Below, piece after piece: positions 6,041 through 11,227 of a stretch of 11,227 nucleotides of DNA. Both the position numbers and the translations under genes were made by a program. The stretch's first letter is position 1. Every line of letters starts with the position of its first letter. The notes beneath the pieces are model-generated. The model made no database searches, was not told where the DNA came from, and saw nothing but the letters and a program-made list of their open reading frames with translations. The stretch is from positions 1 through 11,227 of the forward strand of contig DASWIV010000229.1 of assembly GCA_036397475.1 (NCBI GenBank). The letters run 5' to 3'. The stretch comes from DASWIV01 sp036397475 (lineage in GTDB: Bacteria > JAJVIF01 > JAPKYR01).

Positions 6041-7438
6041 ATGTACAACGCAGTCACAGACAAAATAAAACAGGGCCTGGTCGATATTTCCGGACGTGAT
6101 TTTGTCGCGTACACTCCCGAAGTGCTGGAAAAGTTCGCCTCCGATGAAACCGAAGATCTGAAATTCCTGCCCGAAGTGGTTATCTGGCCCGGGACTGTCG
6201 AGGAAATCTCCGAAATAATGAAGCTCGCCAACCGCGAGAAAATTCCGGTGACTCCTCGCGGGGGCGGGACCGGACTTTCAGGCGGCGCGCTTCCGGTGCA
6301 TAAGGGTATTGTCCTTGGACTCAGGCGTTTTACCAATGTACTCGAGATCGATAAGGAAAATCTATTCGCGGTTGTCGAAACCGGAGTTATTACTGAGACA
6401 TTTCAGAACATGGTCGAAGCGGAAGGGCTTTTTTATCCGCCCGATCCCGCGAGCCGTGGAAGCTGCTTTATAGGCGGGAATATCGCTGAGAATTCAGGCG
6501 GACCGAGGGCGGTGAAGTACGGTGTCACCAAGGATTGGATTTACGGATTGGAAGTCGTTCTTCCAACAGGTGAAATAATCCGTCCGGGCGGAAAACTACT
6601 TAAAAATGTTTCCGGATACAATCTCACACAGTTAATTATAGGCAGCGAAGGGACTCTGGGTATTGCAACAAAAGCGATCGTCAGGCTGATTTCCAAACCG
6701 AAATTCCGCTCTGTCCTTCTCGCGACGTTCAATGACCCGCATACCGCGTGCAAAATTGTCCCGAGACTTTTTCACGCGGGAATAACACCCTCGGCGTGCG
6801 AATTCATGGAGCGCGACGCGATCAAAATGGCTGAAGTGCATCTTGAAAAGGAATGGCCTGACTCCGACGCTGCCGCACAATTATTGATTGAAATTGACGG
6901 TAACGATGAGGAAAAGGTCAACGAGCAGATTGAGACTGTCGGGATGATGTGCGATGAAAACGGCGCGCGGGATGTTCTTCTCGCGGAGACCGGGCAGAAG
7001 GTCGAGAATTTGTGGGCGCTGCGCAGGTCAATCGGTGAAGCGGTTAAGAGTAAATCAATTTACAAGGAAGAGGACACGGTTGTACCACGCGCGCAGCTTG
7101 CCGATCTGTTTGTCGGTGTGAAAGAGATCTGTAAAACGGGAGGGATAAGATCGGTCTGCTACGGTCACGCGGGCGATGGGAACCTGCATGTCAATCTGCT
7201 CAAGGAAAATTTGTCAGATGAAGAATGGAATACGAAACTGCATCCGTTGATTGTCGAAATTTTTGAGCTGACAGTAAAACTTGGCGGGACTATTTCGGGC
7301 GAGCACGGGATAGGATGGACACAGAAGGATTACCTTCCGATAGCTGTCCCGGAGGCAGATTTGAATGTTATGCGCAAATTGAAGAAATTGTTCGACCCGA
7401 ATTACATATTGAATCCGGGAAAGATGTTTGCGATTTAA
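6041..7438 (+). CDS. GlcD/D-lactate dehydrogenase-type FAD-binding oxidoreductase
   Basis: This 465-residue protein is a complete member of the GlcD family: an N-terminal PCMH-type FAD domain (about 40-220) and a C-terminal FAD-oxidase domain (about 220-463). FAD-contact segments are RGGGTGLSGGA at 73-83, the PPDP at 133-136, GGNIAENSGGPRAVKYG at 145-161 and GSEGTLGI at 201-208. The C-terminal half carries YGHAGDGNLHVN (374-385) and GEHGIG (420-425), whose His residues bind substrate in characterised relatives, and ends in the usual DP-x4-NPGKMF. The family oxidises D-2-hydroxy acids (glycolate, D-lactate, D-2-hydroxyglutarate) and passes electrons to quinone or a partner protein. No GlcE or GlcF gene is adjacent, so the substrate is open. 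A GAGGGAGG site lies about 10 nt before the ATG, inside the folded leader. Confidence 0.93.
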   Translation: MYNAVTDKIKQGLVDISGRDFVAYTPEVLEKFASDETEDLKFLPEVVIWPGTVEEISEIMKLANREKIPVTPRGGGTGLSGGALPVHKGIVLGLRRFTNVLEIDKENLFAVVETGVITETFQNMVEAEGLFYPPDPASRGSCFIGGNIAENSGGPRAVKYGVTKDWIYGLEVVLPTGEIIRPGGKLLKNVSGYNLTQLIIGSEGTLGIATKAIVRLISKPKFRSVLLATFNDPHTACKIVPRLFHAGITPSACEFMERDAIKMAEVHLEKEWPDSDAAAQLLIEIDGNDEEKVNEQIETVGMMCDENGARDVLLAETGQKVENLWALRRSIGEAVKSKSIYKEEDTVVPRAQLADLFVGVKEICKTGGIRSVCYGHAGDGNLHVNLLKENLSDEEWNTKLHPLIVEIFELTVKLGGTISGEHGIGWTQKDYLPIAVPEADLNVMRKLKKLFDPNYILNPGKMFAI

Positions 7439-7487
7439 TATGAAAATTTGATGTAAAATATATTGACTATCAGAACACGAGGCAAAC

Positions 7488-7691
7488 ATGAAACTTAAAG
7501 TTATAGTGCATGAAGCGGAAGAAGGTGGAGTCTGGGCGGAGGTCCCGGCAATTCCCGGCTGTGCCACGCAAGGAGAGACATTCGAGGAGTTGGTGCAGAA
7601 TATTTATGAAGCTGTGGAAGGGTGTCTGTCAGTAGACATAGACAATCAATCCTACAGCGAAAAGAAGCGAGTAATTGAAATCGCAATATGA
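7488..7691 (+). CDS. hicB: HicB-family antitoxin (orphaned)
   Basis: This 67-residue protein has the short HicB fold, a partial RNase H-like domain. The typical run is VWAEVPAIPGCATQGET (residues 15-31) followed by a helix EELVQNIYEAVEGCL. HicB neutralises the HicA mRNA interferase by direct binding. This form lacks the C-terminal DNA-binding domain of longer HicB proteins. GAGG lies about 7 nt before the ATG. The stop overlaps the hicA start codon as ATGA (7688-7691), the classic coupling, but hicA is broken, so this antitoxin has no partner encoded here. Confidence 0.88.
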   Translation: MKLKVIVHEAEEGGVWAEVPAIPGCATQGETFEELVQNIYEAVEGCLSVDIDNQSYSEKKRVIEIAI

Positions 7692-7894
7692 AATCAATTT
7701 CAGGAAAGGCGTTTGTAAAAATTCTTGAAAGAAATGGTTAGGTGCTACTCAGAACTAAAGGCAGCCACCACATCTATGGCAGGGTAGGCTTATAAGTTAG
7801 GTTATCAATCCCAATTCATGGAAAGAAAAATCTTAAACCAGGATTCTTGAGATATTTTTTGAAAGCGTCAAGTATCGGGGAAGATGAAATTCAG
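7688..7894 (+). pseudogene. hicA: hicA toxin pseudogene with two in-frame stop codons
   Basis: Translation from the ATG overlapping hicB gives MKSISGKAFVKILERNG, then TAG (7739-7741), VLLRTKGSHHIYGRVGL, then TAA (7793-7795), VRLSIPIHGKKNLKPGFLRY and so on, all in one frame. HicA is a double-stranded-RNA-binding-fold RNase; the catalytic His region GSHHIY (25-30) and the IPIHG-K-LK-G segment are intact. The TAG stands where HicA proteins usually have Trp after Asn-Gly, a single-base change from TGG. Two nonsense mutations without any frameshift indicate recent silencing of the toxin. The frame stays open beyond the usual HicA length, to 8110, so the original stop may also be lost; the end given here is approximate. 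Confidence 0.87.
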
Positions 7895-7941
7895 GTAATT
7901 AGCTTTAGTAAAATTCAACAACCGGACGTAGTAGCGCACCA

Positions 7942-8808
7942 ATGCATAATGAGAATGACAGACTTGCCCTCCTGTCTGAGAAACTCAGGCGGATGCTTAT
8001 CAACAAAAAAGCACCCAGGCCCGGACGCGATTACGCACCCATGGATTTCGATAAATTGTCACTCGCCCTCCGCCGCGACATTCTCGACGCCCAACGCCTT
8101 GAGACTTTAAACAAAGAGTCCACCCTCAGGCGCGAAACTCTCAAGGATCAGCGCAAACGGGATGAATACGGCAAAATTATCGCGGTTCTCAACGACCCCG
8201 AAAAGCTGAAATTCTTGCCGGTCAACACCGCAAAGACCTACCGGAAGTTCGTACGGGACCTGAAAACAGAAATGGCCTCATGGCAGGGAAAATCTCCCCA
8301 GTTCAAGCCAAAACCTAAGGCAATGGTCGAAGCGATCGCCCGGCTTGACCACGTCATCGACGCGTTAAACGGGAAAATACCGATGCCGGTATTCGATGAG
8401 CCTATCCATGAGCCGCTGGCAAGACGATTCGACGATTACAAGCCTCATTACAAGGGAGATGATGAGGATGATGAAACGGACGACAGTCGCTCAGCTAATC
8501 ATATGGAGAAAGCGTATCGCGACACAGTTCAATATATTTACAGCCAGGCTCGAGATGAAATTCTAAGAGCTGTTGCCCGTCCAATATCCAGATTGAGAAA
8601 ACTTGCATCGGATGGAATGCCGTCGGATTCTGTCCGCAGGCGTCTTGATTCGACCAATCTACATCAACTGATTCACCAGGAATACAATAAATACATTACC
8701 GGGAGAGGGCGCAGGTTATCGGATACAGAAAAGGGCAAATTATTTAAGATGCTTTTTTCAGATGAGCTTTTGAACCCGTTTCTTGATGGCCTGATAGAAG
8801 GTGATTGA
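7942..8808 (+). CDS. Hypothetical charged protein of 288 residues
   Basis: I do not recognise a family. The protein is very rich in charged residues, contains no Cys and a single Trp, and looks mostly helical. Residues 38-110 could form helices or a short coiled coil (DFDKLSLALRRDILDAQRLE onward). Residues 115-170 are richer in Pro and His. An acidic patch GDDEDDETDD lies at 172-181, and a basic helical domain follows at 188-285. There is no signal peptide or membrane segment. A nucleic-acid- or protein-binding role would fit the charge pattern but is not shown. The long uninterrupted frame and codon use like that of neighbouring genes support a real gene. No clear Shine-Dalgarno precedes 7942, and Met 18 is another possible start. 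It begins inside decayed hicA sequence, so its 5' end may have changed recently. Confidence 0.65.
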   Translation: MHNENDRLALLSEKLRRMLINKKAPRPGRDYAPMDFDKLSLALRRDILDAQRLETLNKESTLRRETLKDQRKRDEYGKIIAVLNDPEKLKFLPVNTAKTYRKFVRDLKTEMASWQGKSPQFKPKPKAMVEAIARLDHVIDALNGKIPMPVFDEPIHEPLARRFDDYKPHYKGDDEDDETDDSRSANHMEKAYRDTVQYIYSQARDEILRAVARPISRLRKLASDGMPSDSVRRRLDSTNLHQLIHQEYNKYITGRGRRLSDTEKGKLFKMLFSDELLNPFLDGLIEGD

Positions 8809-8835
8809 AAATAATTGAGAATAACCATCCCGGGA
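8805..8835 (+). repeat. 31-bp direct repeat, copy 1
   Basis: TTGAAAATAATTGA (8805-8818) and ATCCCGGGA (8827-8835) occur again with identical 22-nt spacing at 8908-8938; 26 of 31 positions match. This copy includes the stop codon of the hypothetical gene (8806-8808). Confidence 0.7.
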
Positions 8836-8894
8836 TTCAGTTTCCGATTACCTTTATTCGAGAGTCACGTACAGTGGCCGGAAACAGGATCCCG
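8831..8894 (+). repeat. Long inverted repeat/hairpin between gene and tRNA
   Basis: Arms 8831-8846 and 8879-8894 pair over 16 positions with one G-T pair and one A-A mismatch. The right arm abuts a nested hairpin GTCAC/GTGGC (8864-8868 and 8874-8878) with a 5-nt loop. There is no T-run after it, so it is a poor intrinsic terminator. It could be a processing hairpin, a small structured RNA or a REP-like unit. Confidence 0.6.
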
Positions 8895-8907
8895 AGCTAC
8901 TCCCAGG

Positions 8908-8938
8908 TTGAAAATAATTGAACAAAAGAATCCCGGGA
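8908..8938 (+). repeat. 31-bp direct repeat, copy 2
   Basis: Second copy of the repeat at 8805-8835, 103 bp downstream. Its end (GAATCCCGGG) can also pair, with one bulged C, with CCCGGATTC at 8965-8973 just before the tRNA promoter. Confidence 0.7.
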
Positions 8939-8975
8939 AACATGGCGTGCAGTGAAACGAATATCCCGGATTCCC

Positions 8976-9004
8976 TTGACGATACTATTCTGATAGAGTA
9001 TATT
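8976..9004 (+). promoter_or_regulatory. tRNA-Ala promoter
   Basis: TTGACG (8976-8981, 5 of 6) and TATATT (8999-9004, 5 of 6) are separated by exactly 17 nt. The following discriminator is C/G-rich (CCGTTGCCGCC), the kind found at stable-RNA promoters under growth-rate or stringent control. Transcription should start near 9011, a few bases before the tRNA. Confidence 0.75.
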
Positions 9005-9022
9005 CCGTTGCCGCCAATTCGC

Positions 9023-9098
9023 GGGGCTGTAGCTCAGTTGGGAGAGCGCGACGTTCGCAATGTCGAGGTCAGGGGTTCGATTCCCCTCAGCTCCACCA
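9023..9098 (+). tRNA. tRNA-Ala (anticodon CGC)
   Basis: The 76 nt fold into a standard cloverleaf. The acceptor stem is GGGGCTG/CAGCTCC, the D arm GCTC/GAGC, the anticodon stem CGACG/TGTCG with loop TTCGCAA, and the T arm AGGGG/CCCCT with TTCGATT. The discriminator A and CCA are encoded. Anticodon CGC reads GCG (Ala). The G3-T70 pair is the alanine identity element and independently confirms the assignment. The 3' end overlaps the last codons of the serine recombinase on the other strand, consistent with use of this gene as an integration site. Confidence 0.97.
9087..9098. other. Putative attachment-site overlap (tRNA 3' end and recombinase 3' end)
   Basis: The last 12 nt of the tRNA read on the minus strand as TGG TGG AGC TGA, the final three codons and the stop of the recombinase. 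This arrangement arises when an element integrates at a tRNA 3' end. The true crossover core is probably longer or shifted; the partner att copy should lie beyond position 11227. Confidence 0.45.
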
Positions 9099-10586
9099 AG
9101 TTGCATTAACTCCTCGCGAAGCGAGGATTTCATAGGGCGAATTCCAGTTCCAGAGCACTTTCTGGGACTTTATTTTTAGGTTCGAGCCACCCTCCGCGAC
9201 AAAGTCGCGAAGTTTTAGGGGATCACCGACCGCTTCGCGTAGATTCCGCTCCCAGAGCCGATTCACGAACTCTTTAAGAGGTTCGAGCCAAAACATCGCC
9301 CCATCGCTGGCGATGACCTTAATCTTTTTATCTACAGCAATTTTCTGGTTCACCAGTTTCTTCTTGCGAGAGGTGTACCCCTCTCGATCTAACTCCCCGT
9401 CAATATGCAAATCAGTCAGCCTGCGAAGCTTCGCTTCGATCTCCCCGGATTCCACTTTCAAACCAATACTTTGCTCGCTTATGCGAGATCGTTCTTCTTT
9501 ATCCCATTTCTCAATTTCTTCAAATATTTTTTCGTGCCAATCATCGGGGATGGCAAGTGTCAGGACACCGGACGCCAATAACTCCATTAGTGATTCTTCA
9601 CGCAGATATTTTTGCTTGCATTTAACTCCCATTTTTTTGGTGCATCGGTAATAAGTCCAGGTATGGACGTTGCCGTTCTTCTGGTGCTTGGTATGTCGTT
9701 CGGCGGTGATAGACGCTCCGCACTCTGCACATCGCAGAAGACCGCAGAATACTTTGTCGTGCTTCCATTGGGACTGTGGTTTAGTTCGACTGGCATAAAC
9801 TCTCTGAACTTCATCCCATAGTTTCTTGGACACGGCTGGCTTATGATTGCCCTGCCAAATCTCACCGCTCCAGTAAAATGCGCTATAGTAAAAAGGATCG
9901 GTGAGTATCCTGGAAACTTGTCTGAAATTCAGTCTCTTGCCATTACGACTGACCAAGCCTCGTCTTGCCATTTCTTGAGACAGTTTTTCCTGAGAGAACC
10001 GATTGGATGCGTAGAGTTTGTACATCACTCCTATGAGATAGAAAGAATCAGGGTCTGGAATGATCTCCTTGGTTCCTGGGTGATTGATATAACCGAATTT
10101 CGCTTTGCTTGGATAAATGCCTTTAGCCGCTCGGCTTCTCATGCCTCTCAGAATATTTTCCTGTAGATTATGTGAGTAATACTGGCTCTGAGCAAAGGCG
10201 GTATTCAGCATGAACATGCCCTGAGAATCTGGCGCGAATCGGAAATTGCTGAACTCGATACCTTTAAGTATTCCAGTCTGGATCGCGTAGTCGATTCTTG
10301 CGCTGTCTACCATGTTTCGTGCGAGCCTGTCCGGATGCCAGGCAAGGATACCGTCGGCATCGCCTGTATCGATACGATCCATCATTTCATTGAATAATGG
10401 CCGTCCGATCTTGCTGGCGGTCTGGCTTTCGGAATATTCCTTGATCACCTGTAGATTAAGCTGATTCGCTTTCTCTCTAAGCAAAGTAAGCTGGTCTTCG
10501 ATGCTATGCGCCTGACGATCATCGCTCTCCGATGATTTTCTGGTGTAGATGAAATATTTTGTGGGTTTTGATGTTGGCTTATTCAT
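9087..10586 (-). CDS. Large serine recombinase/integrase
   Basis: This 499-residue protein has the full large-serine-recombinase layout. A resolvase catalytic domain spans about 11-160 with YTRKSSE (14-20; nucleophile probably Ser 18) and the Arg motif DRLARN (86-91). A DNA-binding recombinase domain spans about 165-265. A zinc-ribbon domain at about 281-325 has Cys 286, 289, 315 and 323. A coiled-coil-like stretch spans about 355-425, and a C-terminal tail follows. Such enzymes integrate and excise mobile elements between short att sites. Its stop lies inside tRNA-Ala, so the residues NATWWS are largely encoded by the tRNA 3' end. The gene starts 3 nt after the MBL gene, with AAAGGA inside that gene as Shine-Dalgarno, so the two form an operon. 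No resolvase partner or excisionase is visible in the window. Confidence 0.93.
   Translation of the reverse strand: MNKPTSKPTKYFIYTRKSSESDDRQAHSIEDQLTLLREKANQLNLQVIKEYSESQTASKIGRPLFNEMMDRIDTGDADGILAWHPDRLARNMVDSARIDYAIQTGILKGIEFSNFRFAPDSQGMFMLNTAFAQSQYYSHNLQENILRGMRSRAAKGIYPSKAKFGYINHPGTKEIIPDPDSFYLIGVMYKLYASNRFSQEKLSQEMARRGLVSRNGKRLNFRQVSRILTDPFYYSAFYWSGEIWQGNHKPAVSKKLWDEVQRVYASRTKPQSQWKHDKVFCGLLRCAECGASITAERHTKHQKNGNVHTWTYYRCTKKMGVKCKQKYLREESLMELLASGVLTLAIPDDWHEKIFEEIEKWDKEERSRISEQSIGLKVESGEIEAKLRRLTDLHIDGELDREGYTSRKKKLVNQKIAVDKKIKVIASDGAMFWLEPLKEFVNRLWERNLREAVGDPLKLRDFVAEGGSNLKIKSQKVLWNWNSPYEILASRGVNATWWS
9111..9434 (+). repeat. Cluster of short perfect palindromes in the recombinase 3' region
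   Basis: Five short inverted repeats lie within 324 bp: TCCTCGC-GAA-GCGAGGA (9111-9127), CGCGAC-AAA-GTCGCG (9195-9209), CATCGC-TG-GCGATG (9302-9315), CGAGAGG-n6-CCTCTCG (9367-9386) and the unspaced GCGAAGCTTCGC (9423-9434). Several share a GCGAAG or CTTCGC core. They sit inside coding sequence next to the tRNA. Possible roles are recombinase-site structure, transcript protection or inserted palindromic repeats. Confidence 0.5.
9147..9177 (+). terminator. Possible rightward terminator after the tRNA
   Basis: GTTCCAG (9147-9153) pairs with CTGGGAC (9162-9168), including one G-T pair, across an 8-nt loop, and is followed by TTTATTTTT (9169-9177). It could end the tRNA transcript, while lying inside the recombinase coding region on the other strand. 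The stem is short, so strength is uncertain. Confidence 0.45.
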
Positions 10587-10589
10587 TGT

Positions 10590-11227
10590 CTAATCCTTTC
10601 TTGAATATTCGATCTTGGATGTGGTCACTTTCCAGATTCGGTCTTTTACATCGATTCGGATTCTTCCATCGTTTTTGGTAGTCAGAACTTTTCTAAACGA
10701 ACCGTCAGATAATTTTACACCATAGGCGTGATTTCGGTACGGAACTCTCTGAGTAATTTTCTTGCCTTTGATTTGTTCTTTGTCGGAAATCACGATGAGC
10801 TTTGGGTTGAGGTATTCGTAGGCAGGTTCGTAAAATCCCGATGGTCTGCCGTGATGCGATGCAAGAAAAAGATTGGTTTCCCTGAGCATGTACTGGAAGG
10901 CTTTGTTTTGTAAGTGAAGTCGCCATCCTCTGGCTGTCAGATCACCTGGGAAACAGACGGTAAACTTGCCTTCGGTGATAAAGGTTACAAGCGAAAGGTC
11001 GTTTACATCTCTGACTGATCCTATTGGCAAGTAAAACTGCCTTACTTCCACGGTCTGAAATTTCTTAGAAACTTCGATAGGTTGAAGTTCACTCGCTGAT
11101 TTTTTCTGCTTGAGATAAGCTTCCTGGGCTTTGCTCAAGGTCACTTTTAATTCTGAAATATTTCTAAGCGATAACTGCGGATGTTGCCACACATTAGCTG
11201 GTTTCAGGTTCTCTATGACACCGGGAA
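10590..11227 (-). CDS. Metallo-beta-lactamase fold protein (partial, ComEC-like MBL branch)
   Basis: The minus-strand frame is open from the window edge to TAG (10592-10590), so the N-terminus is outside. Counting from an internal GTG at 11192, the visible C-terminal part carries VTFITEGKFTVCFPGDL (69-85, with the metal-bridging Asp of MBL enzymes) and LFLASHHGRPSG (108-119, with the last metal-binding His). This is followed by strand-rich sequence ending in YGVKLSDGS and RIWKVTTSKI. The HxHxDH motif would lie upstream of the window. The pattern matches the ComEC/Rec2-type MBL domain, either as a free-standing hydrolase or at the end of a longer protein. These often act on nucleic acids or phosphoesters, but the substrate here is unknown. 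The gene lies 3 nt upstream of the recombinase and presumably belongs to the same mobile element. Confidence 0.72.
   Translation of the reverse strand, partial: PGVIENLKPANVWQHPQLSLRNISELKVTLSKAQEAYLKQKKSASELQPIEVSKKFQTVEVRQFYLPIGSVRDVNDLSLVTFITEGKFTVCFPGDLTARGWRLHLQNKAFQYMLRETNLFLASHHGRPSGFYEPAYEYLNPKLIVISDKEQIKGKKITQRVPYRNHAYGVKLSDGSFRKVLTTKNDGRIRIDVKDRIWKVTTSKIEYSRKD

Noticed and set aside
7739..7795. Stop-codon readthrough or recoding in hicA
   Set aside because: Two different stops (TAG and TAA) would both need recoding, while other genes in the window use TAG, TAA and TGA as real stops. Decay is simpler.
7847..8110. 87-codon frame starting with TTG
   Set aside because: It is the unblocked continuation of the hicA pseudogene frame; only its first residues (RYFLKASSIGEDE) are HicA-like, and the rest is out-of-frame sequence of the gene at 7942.
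8918..9109. Plus-strand 63-codon frame running through the tRNA
   Set aside because: It is read through the tRNA-Ala gene and its promoter and shows no protein-like features.
8897..9133. Minus-strand frame across the tRNA containing GGAEGNRTPDL
   Set aside because: This is the well-known spurious translation of the antisense of a tRNA gene; the tRNA is complete and the frame has no family or ribosome site.

Overview
The window reads as a chromosomal segment of an uncultivated, free-living-type bacterium with an outer-membrane style of cell wall. It has intermediate, locally variable base composition, a standard genetic code, a tRNA with encoded CCA, and a large secreted lipoprotein. I cannot assign a phylum from the sequence alone. 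Housekeeping genes (smpB, a tRNA-Ala gene, a GlcD-type flavoprotein) alternate with accessory modules: a nucleotidyltransferase/HEPN pair, the remains of a HicBA locus, and a site-specific recombinase.

Layout. Positions 1-90 may hold the tail of an unidentified gene. Positions 100-1402 hold a tight two-gene operon (alpha/beta hydrolase, then a DHFR-fold reductase). A good promoter and Shine-Dalgarno site then precede a 692-residue lipoprotein with a C-terminal beta-propeller, closed by a clear intrinsic terminator at 3652-3682. From 3681 to 5904 all genes run on the minus strand: a YbhB/PEBP protein, a HEPN-like protein, a winged-helix nucleotidyltransferase and smpB. The HEPN and nucleotidyltransferase genes overlap and look like a toxin-antitoxin type pair. 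In front of them sit three 21-bp tandem repeats, an inverted repeat and an extended -10 promoter whose predicted start falls on the start codon.

From 5964 to 7438 a strongly base-paired leader or repeat element precedes a GlcD/D-lactate dehydrogenase type FAD enzyme. Positions 7488-7894 hold an intact hicB followed by a hicA killed by two in-frame stops. Positions 7942-8808 encode an unrecognised 288-residue charged protein. The short gap before the tRNA contains a 31-bp direct repeat pair and a 16-bp inverted repeat.

The right edge looks like the end of an integrated element. tRNA-Ala(CGC) at 9023-9098 has its own strong promoter. The stop codon of a 499-residue large serine recombinase lies inside the tRNA 3' end. 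The recombinase is the second gene of a minus-strand operon whose first gene, cut by the window edge, encodes a metallo-beta-lactamase fold protein. The element most likely continues beyond position 11227, so any cargo system would lie outside this window. The best candidates for something new here are the repeat-controlled winged-helix nucleotidyltransferase/HEPN pair and the MBL-recombinase pair parked on the tRNA gene.
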